Positions 1 to 10,523 of a stretch of DNA of 64,000 nt are shown here, in pieces. Origin of the DNA: Coniferiporia sulphurascens. Lineage: Eukaryota; Basidiomycota; Agaricomycetes; Hymenochaetales; Hymenochaetaceae. Below the pieces are notes generated by a model, which was not told where the DNA came from, made no database searches, and saw only the letters and a list, made by a program, of their open reading frames with translations. Position 1 is the stretch's first letter. Each line of letters begins with the position of its first letter. The position numbers and the translations under genes were made by a program. Location: positions 620,001 to 684,000 of the forward strand of contig NBBA01000004.1 of assembly GCA_002794785.1 (NCBI GenBank), given 5' to 3'.

Positions 1-1347
1 CGGTGCGCACGCATGCAGTATAGAGTTGTCAGAGGTGGATGGCCGACAGGCCCCTCTCAGTGTTACTGAGAATCCGAAGGGCTGCCAGTGTCGAGAGGCC
101 TTTGGAGTGCATTCGCTCCATGTGAGGTTTGAAGGTGAGGCCCACATCCCACCAAATTCCCAGCCATCGCAGGGGGTTGGTGGGGCGGACTAGGGTGTCG
201 GCGTTGATTTGTATCCCAGCGGTGTCCCAGCAGTGGTAGCCGGTTCATCACCTAGGTGGGTGGAAGTGGAGGGCCTCCGTCTTTGCCGGTTCGATGTTAA
301 GCCCAATTTGGTGGAAGAGGAGGTCGAGTTGTTGGTATGCTTGTGTGAGGGATCTGCAGTTAGCGGTTACCGAGGTGCCTATGCAGGCAATGAGGTGATC
401 ATCGATGTATGCCAGCAGTTGTGAGCCCCGCTGTTGAAAGCGTTGCATCATGATGCCCGTGAAAATTGTCGAGAGGATGGGAGACACCGGCGAGCCTTGT
501 GGGGTGCCGAGGTCGGGTTTAGGTGTGGTCGGTAGGGTTGTGCTATCGCATGAGACGGCCACTTCCCTATTCATCATGAAGGAGAGACACCACACTGCCA
601 AGTCGGGTGGGCATCCCATCTCCAATAGCTGATGGTGTAGTCGCCTTGGGTGCACTGAGTTGAAGAAGCCCTGTATGTCCACTGCTAGGATGGAGCACAC
701 TAGGTCTCTCGAATGGGCGCCCTCGATGACCTGTAAAAGGTGCTGGGTGGCGTCATAGACCGAATGGCCCTGGCGCCCTCCATACTGGTTGGGTGGCAGC
801 CAGTTCCTTGTGTTAGCAAGGTACTGGAGCCTGTTAGCGATCATTTTTTCGAGTAACTTGCCCAAGGTTTCCTTGAGGGTGATGGGGCGATAGGAGTGGG
901 GGGAGAATGGGTCCTTCTTGTTTGGCTTCCGAAGCATTACAACTTTTGCCATCCGCCAGCAGGCTGGGTGGTGGCCCAGTTGCAAGCAGTCGTTGAAAAG
1001 CACAAGTACCTCATCAGGATAGGCATCGACCACCCATTTGAGGGGGCAATACCCAATCCCTGAAGGGCCTGGAGCCAACAAGTTGGAGGTATCGGCCAGT
1101 GCGCCTGTAAGCTCCGAGAAGAGTAATGGCAGTGCAGCTGGAGTGGGAGGAGGCAGGGGGCCGAGGCCTGCAGCCGGGAGTGGGGGGGGCAGCGGAAAGA
1201 ATGTTGATCTGAAAAGCTCACCTTTCTCTTCATCTGACTGGGTAAAGGTGCCATCCCCACACTTTAGTGAGGGCACTTGTGTTGGGTGGATGCCGAGGCC
1301 ATGCTTGGCTCACAACCAGATGTTAGAGGGGTCAGCCTCTGATGCCT
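1..1347 (-). pseudogene. LINE B ORF2, linker and N-terminal RT part
   Basis: This is the ORF2 section downstream of the endonuclease. It reads from the proline-rich linker (near 1130-1210) through the RT motifs YRPITL, AVDIQGFF (motif A), GTPQGSPVSP (motif B) and AYIDD (motif C, about position 395). An open stretch covers 248-1276. A further reading block continues to the left edge. It belongs with 7771-8879, from which LINE A separates it. The junction at 1335-1347 is the left copy of the LINE A target duplication. As a split ORF it is not functional. Confidence 0.85.
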
Positions 1348-1404
1348 TTTTTTTATTTATTATTTATTATTTATTATTCCTGCAGTATTACATAATTACA
1401 AGCT

Positions 1405-1422
1405 GCCCCCCCAAAGGGGGGC
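1405..1422 (-). promoter_or_regulatory. 3'-terminal GC hairpin of LINE A
   Basis: A perfect inverted repeat, seven C and seven G around AAA on the plus strand, lies about 30 nt from the tail. The same hairpin precedes the tail of every family I and II copy seen (for example 10257, 17690, 21062, 28010, 42760, 46350, 53717, 56767). Loop and stem length vary, and family III has an equivalent hairpin of different sequence at the same distance. In LINEs with defined 3' ends such a stem-loop is recognised by the element's own RT. That role is inferred here. Confidence 0.75.
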
Positions 1423-1666
1423 CCTAACTACATAACAACAGAGGCGCCCATCATCGCACAATGCATGAAACTGGGCGGGGGCCCTGCTCCCTGAAGGGTG
1501 CCAAGGTGGGAAGGGCCCCTATTAACAGAGGAAAAGAAAGAGGGAGGAATACATATCACTACAATGAAACCAAGTGGATGAGGGCAGGTAATGGGGGTAA
1601 CTTAGAATTGGGAAAGGGAGGGCGAGAGTGCTGGCCGGGACATATGTGGGAGAGTCTGAAAGGCGG

Positions 1667-4600
1667 TCACTGAGTAGAGGAAAAGGGAGGAAGCACACCT
1701 GAAAGCTCCAAGAGAGCCGGGTCTGGGTCCTGGGGGCAGGGTCCAAGCATATGACTCATGTGTTCCCATAGGAGGTCCAAGTCCATATCTTCGTCAGTCA
1801 GGTGACCTGCAAGCTCCATCGCAGCAAAGGCCAGGCGGATGGAGGCTGAGGTTCGGTCAGGGATGCGGTTCAGGTGCCCTGTTAGTTTCAACCAGCGGCG
1901 CAGAACCTGGAGGCGGTTTTCGTCAGCCCACTCGGTGTGGTGGGTCGGGAGTGGGTCGCGGGGTGGCCATACCTTACAAATCCATGGCCGGAAGGTGCGG
2001 CACCTGCCCAGCACGTGGGTGGTGGACTGGGCTGGCCAGGGGGGGTGGTTGTGCCATCGGCAGTGCGAGATCAAACTGTGCCTGTGCTGGTAGACTGAGT
2101 CAAAGCTCAGCCAGTAGCCCCCATAGGGACCGGCATGGCAGAGGATCTGGGCGACTGCGGAGAGCTCGTGACAGGGGTGGTCGACTGAGTGTGTCAGGAG
2201 TTTGCATGGTCGGCGGGAGGGGGTGCCGTTGACCGCCAGGTACTTATTGGCAGTCGAGGCAAGTGGGCAGGCGAGAGATAGGGACCATCGCTCCATGAGG
2301 GTGTTTACAGCGGCCTCTTTCAGCGCAGAGGTGGAGGGTGCGAGGGAAGACAGGGGTAGGTTTGTGGCAAACTTTGCCTCACTGTCTGCCCATTCATTGC
2401 CAGGGATGTTGGAATGACCTGGGCACCAGACGAAGTGAATGGAAAGATCCGGGTATGAGTCCAAGAGAGTCTGGACTCCAGCCTTCCATTGGTGAAGGAG
2501 GTGAGCGCCTGGTACTGGCACTCATGTGCAGATAAGGTGAAGTGCCATCAGCGAATCCGACAGAAAGAAGATGTCGGATGCGACAGGCAGGAGGTCCCAT
2601 AGGTGGTGTGCGGCCCACGTGGGCGCAGAGGTAAGAGAGAAGATCTCCGCATCTGTGGCGGTGGTGCAGGTGGGGGAGGCGAGCCGGCGAGATTTGAGGC
2701 ATATGAGGCCTTGCATGGCGCAAATGGCTGATCCAGACTTCAAGCCCATGCGCAAGCCATCGGTGAAGACCTGGAGGTGGGGGAGGGTGCTCAGGGAGCA
2801 CACAGCGGCCACGAATTCCTCGCGGGTGTCCGCGCTGACTGGAGTGATAGGAGTGGCAAACAATACTTGTTTGGTCATAAATGCCAGAGGATCCATCCAT
2901 GGGGGATGAGTGTATGCAGGGACCAGTTGCACCTGAGGGACCTGGACCTGCAGAGAAGTGGAAAAGGGATGGTTAGTTACGGTTTTATAATAACATTTTC
3001 TACCAACGGAATGCGGGGTGCGCCAGAGGCGCAGAGAGTGGAGGGTCTTAGCATATTCAAAATAATAAGAAAGAGGGGGAAGAGAACAAAGGAAATTTGT
3101 AGAGAAGGGGGAGGCGCCTTTGTAGACGCCGAGAATCCATCTGCATGCCGTGTTTTGCACAGCCTGCAGGCAGCTTACTAATGTTTTTTGGTGCCGGCCA
3201 TGGTACCAGACTGGTGTGCCCCAGGTGAGAACGGAGCAGACACAGGTGGTATACAGATGGTGGAGGAGAAGGGCCGAGATTCCGCGTTCTGTGTTGCCAA
3301 GAATGCGGAGGGCAGCAAGGGTGGAGAGGCCCTTGGAGTGCATTCACTCCATGTGGGCTTTGAAGGTGAGGGCAGGGTTCCACCATATCCCGAGCCATCG
3401 AGATGGGATAGAGGGTCAGATTAGCATGGCAGGGTCAACCTGAACCCTGGCAGTGTCCCAGTTGATGTATGTGGCAGAACGGTGCCGAGGTGGGTGGAAG
3501 TGGAGGCACTCAGTTTTGGCGGCCTCAATGTTGAGACTGATGTCGCCAAAGTGAGCATTAAGTTGGTGATAGGTGTTGGACAGTTGCTGGCAGTTGGATG
3601 CCATGCTGGGTCTGACACACATGAGGAGGTGGTCGTCTACATAGGCGAGGGCGGTGGTGCCGGTTTGGTGAAATTTCTGGAGGACCACACCTGCAAATAT
3701 GGTGGAGAGGATAGGGGATACCTGCGACCCTTGGGGGGTGCCGAGATTGGGTTTCTGGGCAGTAGGGAGGGTGGTGCCGTCGAATGCTATGGCGACCTGC
3801 CAATCCATCATGAAGGACAAGCACCAGTCTGCCATGTTGGGCAGGCACTGGAGGTCCAGCAGTTGTTGGTGGAGGAGTTGCAGGTGGACCGAGTCAAAGA
3901 AGCCCTGTATGTCAACCGCTAGGACCGAGCATACACGGCCCTCGGTGTGGGTGCACTCTGCAATCTGTAGGAGGTGTTGGGCGGTGTCATAGACTGAGTG
4001 TCCTTGACGTCCCTCATATTGGTTAGGTGGCAGCCAGTCCCACATGTTAGTGAGGAACTGGAGCCAGTTAGCTATGGTCTTTTCGAGGAGTTTCCCTAAG
4101 GTCTCCTTGAGGGTGATGGGCCAATAAGATCTCAGTGAGAATGGGTCCTTCTTGTTAGGCTTCCATAGCATTACCACCTTTGCCGCCCGCCAGCACTTGG
4201 GGTGGTACCCCATGCACAGGCAGTCGTTGAAAAGGGTAAGGATCTCTTCAGGGTAGGCGTCTACCACCCATTTGAGTGGGCGATAGCCAATCCCTGAGAG
4301 GCCTGAAGCCGACAAGTTGGAGGTGTCGGCCAGTGCCCCCATAAGCTCCGTGAGGAGTATGGGCAGGGCAGCTGGTTGGAGGGGGGGTGGAGGGGTAATG
4401 GCTGCTACCTGGGGTGGGGGGGGCATGAAGAAGGTTGTGTGGAAGAGCTCACCTTTCTCATCGTCCGATTGGATGAAGGTGCCGTCGCTCTTTTTCAATG
4501 ATGGGATGGGTGTAGGTTGGTTGCCGAGGCCGCATTTGGCCCAGCCCCAGATGTTGGAGGCATCCGCAGTGTCGGCTTGGTTGGCATAGAAATGCCGCTT

Positions 4601-5674
4601 GGCTGCTCGCATGCCTCGTTTGAAAGCGCAGTGTGCTGCTGATTGCTGAAGGGGGGTGGTGGCCATCGAGATCGCCTGGAGGAGCGATTTACATGTTGGG
4701 GTCCACCAGGGGACCTCGGTTTTGGACGGCTTGGCGAGTCGGGTGAAGGGAGCGAGGGCGGTGATCATAGAGTCGACCACTGCCTGCGCTTTGATGTCTA
4801 GGGTGAGGGTGTCGCCCACCTGGAGGCAGAAAGCGGTTTTGAGTAATGGAAAGGCAATATCAGTCCAGGGCTCTCTGTTGTCCGGGAGGAGCCGGCGTGT
4901 TTTCATGACAGGGGGTGGGGATCGAGATGGCAGGGACCAACGCAGCATGGCATGGTCGGACAGTGGGGAGGTGGTTGATGAGCCCAAGTCTATGATGAAG
5001 TCGGGGTTGATTGTGGGTGGGGCCCAGATCATGTCAATAGGGCACTGCCGATGATTGTCGACAGGCCGTGAGTCAGAGTCCGGGAGGTGGGCTGGTGCAA
5101 GGCCATGCTCTTGAAAGAAGTCATCAAGGGGTTGTGCCCTCAAGTCCTCCTGCCGAGCGGCAAGGAGTTTGGACCATGAATGGTGGTGACAGTTGAAGTC
5201 ACCTGCCACCAGGAGGGTGTAGGCCAAGGCTGGCAGGATTGTATAAAGGAATGACTCACCTGGGTATTGTGGGGTGGTGGTGGTGCGGTCCGGTGCATGC
5301 ATCCCATAAAAGTTGCACAGGCGAATCATCAGATGGGCACAGATTTCAATAGTGAGGACGTTGGTGCCAGATGAGGCGGCCCTGAGGACAGACCATGATA
5401 TGGAGGGGATGGCGCGGGAAACATAAGTGACCACCTGGGGCCGAGTGGCTGGGGGTAGGACAGCTATGTACCCGGGAAGGGAGGGTACGTTAAGGACCGG
5501 CATACCGGTGGGGTTGGTAAGGGATGGCTGGAGGCCGATTTGGTACCAGGGGGGTTCCTGAATCAAAATGACAGTAGGTGGGGATGGGTCAGTAGTGAGG
5601 ATCAGGACAAGGGAATGGACTGCAGCCAAAGAGCGCACAGCATTCCACTGAAGAATAGAGATGTCTCTATTCAT
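1667..5674 (-). pseudogene. LINE A ORF2: endonuclease-RT-RNase H polyprotein, two premature stops
   Basis: One reading frame of 4008 nt (about 1335 codons) starts with MNRDISILQWN at 5674. It is broken only by in-frame stops at 3416-3418 (an Arg codon in relatives) and 2522-2524 (a Trp codon). APE-like endonuclease motifs are LQWN, IQEPPW, AGDFN, PIDMIW and SPLSDH (roughly residues 8-235). RT motifs are DIQGFFDS, GTPQGSQVSP and AYVDD. RNase H motifs are VFTDG, the SDSLMAL aspartate and WCPGHS-GNEWAD near the C-terminus. The ATG overlaps the ORF1 stop as ATGA. No indels have accumulated, so decay has been by substitution. Encoded function, when intact: target-primed reverse transcription in the nucleus. 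Confidence 0.93.
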
Positions 5675-7712
5675 TGGTCCTCCATGTGGTCATCATCAGG
5701 TCCATCAATGGCCACCTCGATTTGGCGGAAACACCGTTTCTTGGGGCATTGAGGTAGGGTGGTGAGGTGGTTGCCTTTGCAGTTTGTGCAGTAGCGAGGG
5801 TGAGGGCAATGGTCGCCCTCAACGGCTTCGGAAGTGCAGGATGCGCACGACTTACGGTGGTTGCGGGTGAGGTGTCCTCCCCCGCAGTCAGCACAGCAGG
5901 GCTGGGCACGGCAACCCCTCGTTCCATGGCCTAGGCCCTGGCAGTGCTCACATTGTGTGAGGCCGGGGCAGTAAGGTGGGACCAAGAGGGAGAGGGCGGA
6001 GCCGAATAGCCATACAGGTGGGTGCTTGAGGAGTTGCGCCCTGATGGATCCATCGGGGTCGGAGAAGGAGAATGCCACGGGGCACTTCTGGAGGGTTGGG
6101 AGGTGCTCTTCAGTGGCGGTGAAGTGTGGGTCGACTACAAAGTCGAGGGGGTGGAGTGACAGATTGTTCCGAATTTCGGCCATGAGGGCCTTGGGGGATA
6201 TGGTGTGGCCATTCTGGCCGAAGAGGTAGTCCATGCAGGGCACCATGGAGATGCAGAGGGCGGACCGGGGGCAGACACGGACGGGGGTGAGTGTATACTG
6301 CTCGGGGATCTTGTCGACCGCGACCAAGAGGCAACGCTCACACATGTGGGCCACAAAGGCCATGGAGTGCCGATCAATGATTGTGTCCATGGCCGGGGAG
6401 GCGGAGGTGGGGCGCTTGGCGAAGGAGGTCACAAGGTTCCCTTTTACATTGAAAGAGGAGGCCAAGACTGTGACCTGGTCAGCAGTGGGAAGGGAGGAGA
6501 AGAACTCATGGGTGGTGGCGGTGAGGCGCATTGCCGGGAGCTGGATCTCGGACTTAAGCGAGATCACCGGGAGGAGGACCAGGGTGGGGTCCTTGGTGTA
6601 CATTGGGGGTGGGGGTGGAACTTGGCGTTGCTTTTTCTTCTTCTTGTGGGTCACTGTTGTGAAAACAGCGCCTGGGGCAGGTGCAATGGGGTTGGGGTTG
6701 GAGGCAGTAGGTGGGGCCGGGGCAGCTGCCACCTGGGCATATGATGTTGGGGCCGCAGCAATGGCGGCCTGGGGGGTGGTGGTGGGGGCCTGGGCCTTCT
6801 GGGCCTGTGGGGCATGGGGGGCAGGCCAGTTGACAAGTGTTGAGACCTGTTGGGAAATGGAGGTGACCTCTGTGGAGAGCTGTTTAACAATGTTAGTCAG
6901 CACAGCCACATTGGGTGAGACGTTAGCGGTTCCAGGGGTCCTGGTCTGGGCAGGGGGTTGGGGGGCAGTGACCGGGGTCTGTTGACAGGGGGAGGGCTGG
7001 GGCAAAGGGCACTGGCAAGGAGACTTCCATCCCCTTCCTGGCGAAGTTATAGGCCATCTCCATGTTGCAGGAGATGATGTACTGGGGGTCCTTCTCATCC
7101 CTTAAAATGCCCATGATGGTCTGCTGGAGATTCCAATAGAGGTCCCCAACAAATTGCGCTGCGGCCTGGTCAGTCTTGTTGATGTTGGTGCGGAGGGTCT
7201 TGTGGTCGAAGTCCTCCAAAGCGCGGGAGAGGGAGTACATGAAGCCCGCCATGTGCGGCTCGAACTGGTCTCGAGGGCGGGGGCGGGGGGTGTGCGGGGA
7301 GAGGCTCGCAGCGGAGTGCTTGTGGGTAAGCGGCAGCGAGGGAGTGTGTGGGTTCTCAAGGATGTCCTCCATCATGCCAGACTCATTGGAGCCAGCCAGG
7401 GGGTTGGAGCCTACTGAGGGGGGATGGCTGATGTGCACAAAAGTGCGAGTGAACTCAGTGTTCAAGACGCCAATGACGGGGGACAGAGCGAGCCGGAGAG
7501 TGTCTGGAGACGACGCTGGGAGGCCTGGGTCGATGTGGGTGGGGGTGGGGGTCGTGCCATGCATAGCTGCAGCGGCATTGCCGGTGGCCACCCAGTTGGC
7601 GGCGGCCCTGGCGGCCCTGTCGGCATCGACACTGGCCAATGAGGGAGGCGGGAGGGGTGGTCGAGTTGATCATAGAGCATTCTGGTACCCACTGGGGTTC
7701 AACATTTTTGAG
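5671..7712 (-). pseudogene. LINE A ORF1: gag-like zinc-knuckle protein, disrupted
   Basis: Begins with MLNPSGYQNAL at about 7712, meets a stop after about 11 codons, reopens, and is frameshifted in the proline-rich tract near 6990. The remaining 475-residue block to 5671 contains Pro/Ala/Thr-rich sequence, a basic KKKKK patch, a conserved central region (MVPCMDYLFGQNGHT) and C-terminal zinc knuckles: CEHCQGLGHGTRGC fits Cx2Cx4Hx4C and is followed by two more Cys/His clusters. LINE ORF1 proteins of this type bind the element RNA. Its stop codon overlaps the ORF2 start (ATGA at 5671-5674), implying termination-reinitiation translation of ORF2. Confidence 0.88.
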
Positions 7713-7770
7713 GAGTTTTAGCTGCCTGCAAAAATTTCGATGGTGGTGGTTACTGGTCAAGAAGGATGCG

Positions 7771-8879
7771 GCCTCTGATGCCTGTTCTGAGTAGTAAGTC
7801 CGCTTCGTGGCATGCACCCCTCTTTTGAAGGAGCGCCTTGCTGCCGCTTTAGTGGTGGGTGTTGGGGCACTGTGAATCGCATTTAGTAAATCCCGGCATT
7901 TAGGCGACCACCAGGGGACTGCTGTTTTCAACAGTGACCGGATTGTGGTGAAGGGTTGTAGTGTGTCTGTCATGGCTTTGAGGACAGCACTTGCTTTCAG
8001 ATCTAGGGAGTTAGCATCTGCTGATGGGAGGGCGAATGCTTCTGTGAGGGCCGGGAAAGCTGCCTCGGTCCACCTATCTTTATCCTCGTTGCCGAGTTTC
8101 CGAATCGATGGTGTGGGCTGGGGTGTCGAAGTTGGTATGGTCCAGCGCAGAATGTAGTGGTCCGAAAGTGGCGATTGGTTGCTGACGAAGGAGTCCATAA
8201 TGGACTCTGGGTTTATTGATGGGGGGGCCCATACCATGTCAATTGGGCAGCATCGCTGCCCTGGTAGGGGACGAGTGTCGCAATCATGTGGGTGGGCCGG
8301 TTCATGGCCGTGTTCCCTGAAAAAGTCATCTAGAGGTTGGGCTCTGCGATCTTCTTCTCGGGTGGAGTTGAGGGCTGACCACGAGTGGTGGCGACAGTTG
8401 AAGTCACCAGCCACCATGAGGGTGGAGGCGAGGGCCGAGGGAAGAGAGAAGAGGAATGTCTCACCTGGGTACCCAAGTCTGGCTTCTGCTTGATCGGGGG
8501 GCAGCATACCGTAGTAGTTGCACACCCTGACCAGGCAGTTACCTTGGATCTCCACTGTCATGACATCGGTTCCGCTAGAGGCTGGGCCGACGACTGACCA
8601 TGAAGATTGGGGAAGGGTTCTTGAGACATAGGTGACCACCCTGGGTCAGGTGTCAGGAGGGAGAACTGGTACATAGCCGGGGATTGTCGGTACATTGAAT
8701 ACCGGGTCCCTGTCTGGGTTGGTGAGGGAGGGCTGAAGTCCAATTTGATACCACGGAGGCTCCTGGATCAGCATCAGGTGAGGGGGGGAGGGTTCATCAG
8801 TAAGGACCGGGAAAAGGGAGTGAATCGCCACAAGTGAGCAGGCAGCGTTCCACTGGAGTACACAAATTTGTGCACTCAT
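7771..8879 (-). pseudogene. LINE B ORF2, endonuclease part
   Basis: Starts MSAQICVLQWN at 8879, the family III signature. Endonuclease motifs LQWN, IQEPPW, VAGDFN, CPIDMVWAPP and SPLSDH are present. A stop at 8646-8648 follows PPDT, where relatives have Arg or Gln, and the frame then continues to the LINE A junction at 7771-7783. The downstream RT part is at 1-1347. The start codon overlaps the end of ORF1 at 8876-8879. Confidence 0.87.
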
Positions 8880-10207
8880 TGGTCCTCCTCCATGAAGGCA
8901 TCAGTATCCTCTTCAACCTGGAGGGTGGAGTTGATGGTGCGGAAGCGCTTCTTCTTCGGGCAGGTGGGAAGGGTGGTGGGGTGGTCGCCCTGGCAGTTAG
9001 CACAGTGGCGGGGGTGGGGGCAGGTGTCTCCTTCGACTGCGTCATTTGCACAATAGGTGCACAACTTACGATGATTGGCCATCAAGTGCTAGCCAGCACA
9101 TTCAGCGCAACAGGCCTGGGCTTGGCAGCCCTTCTTTCCGTGGCCAAGTCCTTGGCAGCACTCACACTGGGTGAGGCTGGGCCAGACTGGTGGGACTGAA
9201 AGGTGGAGGGAGGATCCAAACATGTAAACTCTGTTCCTCTTAAGGAGGCGAGTGCGGGTTTGGCCATCTGGGTTGACAAAGGTGAATGATACCAGGCAAG
9301 TCTTCAATAGTGGGAGCTTCTCCGGTAGCGTCGTGAAGTGTGGAGCCACCATGAAGTCGAGGTGGCGGAGGGACGGGTTTTGTTGGATCTCCTCAAGGAG
9401 AGCCACTTCGGTGATTGGGTGGGGGTTCTGTCCGAAGAAGACATCCATGCAGGGCACCATTGAGATGTGCAATTCTTAAAATCTATGCACGTTGTGGTAG
9501 ATGATGAGGTGCAGTGGTGAAGTTGAGGTGAAGGTGGGTTATCAGCGTAAACCAAAGTATTTCATGGTAGAGACCAGCTCTCCTTATATACATCTACCAT
9601 GAGCTATGTATACTATAACTATCATAGCTCCTATCATATGGCGTTATCATTGCGTTATCGTTCACTTAGTAAGATGGATGTTCATATGACCATCTGTTAT
9701 TTATATCGTTTGTTATATTTATTTAATAGCAATGTCGATCGGGGACGAACTCTGGAGGGGGTTAGCTGGAAGTGGTCCGAAATGGGTTGGTCCGCTGGTC
9801 AGGAAAGGCAGTGGTCATGCATATATTTCGTGAATGCATCCGCATGGCGATCTATGATTGCCGATGTGGTGGGGGTGGAGGAGGCTGGCCTTTCTGCAAA
9901 TGTGGTCACCAGGTTACCCTTTGCGTTGAACTTAGAGGACAACACAGTGACCGTGTCAGCAGTAGGCAGGGCCTGGAAGAAACCCTGGGCCATTTCAGTG
10001 AGGGAGGCGCCTGACTTACGCATCGCAGCAGGTGCAATGAGGTCCTGCGGTGTTAGAACCAAGGTGGGTTCCTTGGCGTACATTTTGGGTGGGGGTGGTG
10101 GTTGCCTGACTTTCTTCGCCTTCTTTGCTGGGGCCGTCTGGGCTGTGGGGGGTTGGGGGAGGTTAGCTGCAATTGCCGCTAACTGTGTGTACATCATAGG
10201 GGCTCCT
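8876..10207 (-). pseudogene. LINE B ORF1, C-terminal half with zinc knuckles, interrupted
   Basis: From 10197 leftwards: YTQLAAIAANLPQP, the Lys-rich KKAKKVRQ block, MYAKEPTLVL and the FNAKGNLVTTFAERP region. A 252-bp insert at 9477-9728 interrupts it, then MVPCMDVFFGQNPH and the knuckle CECCQGLGHGKKGC follow. A stop falls after CCAECAG (9089), where relatives read on into further Cys/His clusters ending ...FMEEDQ at 8876. Parts further upstream lie at 16629-17047 and 17753-18312. Confidence 0.85.
9477..9728. mobile_element. 252-bp AT-rich insertion with 5-bp target duplication
   Basis: It interrupts LINE B ORF1 between GAGATGTGCAAT and GCAATGTCGATC; uninterrupted copies read straight across. 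The duplication GCAAT is at 9472-9476 and 9729-9733. The insert begins TCTTAAAATC and ends TTTAATA, so only the outermost 6 of 7 bases are loosely inverted, and it does not have TG...CA ends. It is far more AT-rich than its surroundings and has no ORF of note. A small non-autonomous DNA transposon is possible; the family is not recognised. Confidence 0.7.
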
Positions 10208-10523
10208 TTTTTTATTTTTTTATATTATTCCTGCAGTATTACATAATTACAAGCTGCCCCCCCAAAGGGGGGGCCCTAACTACATAACAACCGAGGCGCC
10301 TGTCATCACGCATCACACGAAACTGGGCGGGGGCTCTGCTCCCCAAAGGGGTGCCGAGGTGTGAAGAGCCCCTATTTAGTGAAGAACAAGGTAGAGGGAG
10401 GAGTACATATCGCCACGAACAAACCGGGTGGGTAAGGGCAGGTTAAAGTAAGAAGCTTAGAATTGGAAAGGGAGGGCGAGAGTGCCGGCCGGGACATATT
10501 CCAGGGAATTCAAAAGGCAGTCA

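Larger units (their letters stand above)
1348..7768 (-). mobile_element. LINE A, full-length family I non-LTR retrotransposon (6421 bp)
   Basis: Complete minus-strand LINE inserted in ORF2 of LINE B. The tail is the T/A-rich run at 1348-1377. The 5' end near 7768 carries the conserved leader. The 13-bp target duplication GCCTCTGATGCCT lies at 1335-1347 and 7771-7783; the base before it is A on the left and G on the right, consistent with decay of a CpG. Order on the element strand: short leader, ORF1 (7712-5671), ORF2 (5674-1667), and a 3' UTR of about 290 bp with a GC hairpin. Layout and domains match Tad1/I-like LINEs. Both ORFs are disabled by stops or a frameshift. Confidence 0.95.

Noticed and set aside
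6205..6985. Long plus-strand reading frames opposite LINE ORF1s (also near 36759, 38924, 50984)
   Set aside because: They are the complement of GC-rich ORF1 coding sequence, recur opposite every copy, and encode Gly/Trp/Ala-rich peptides without recognisable domains.
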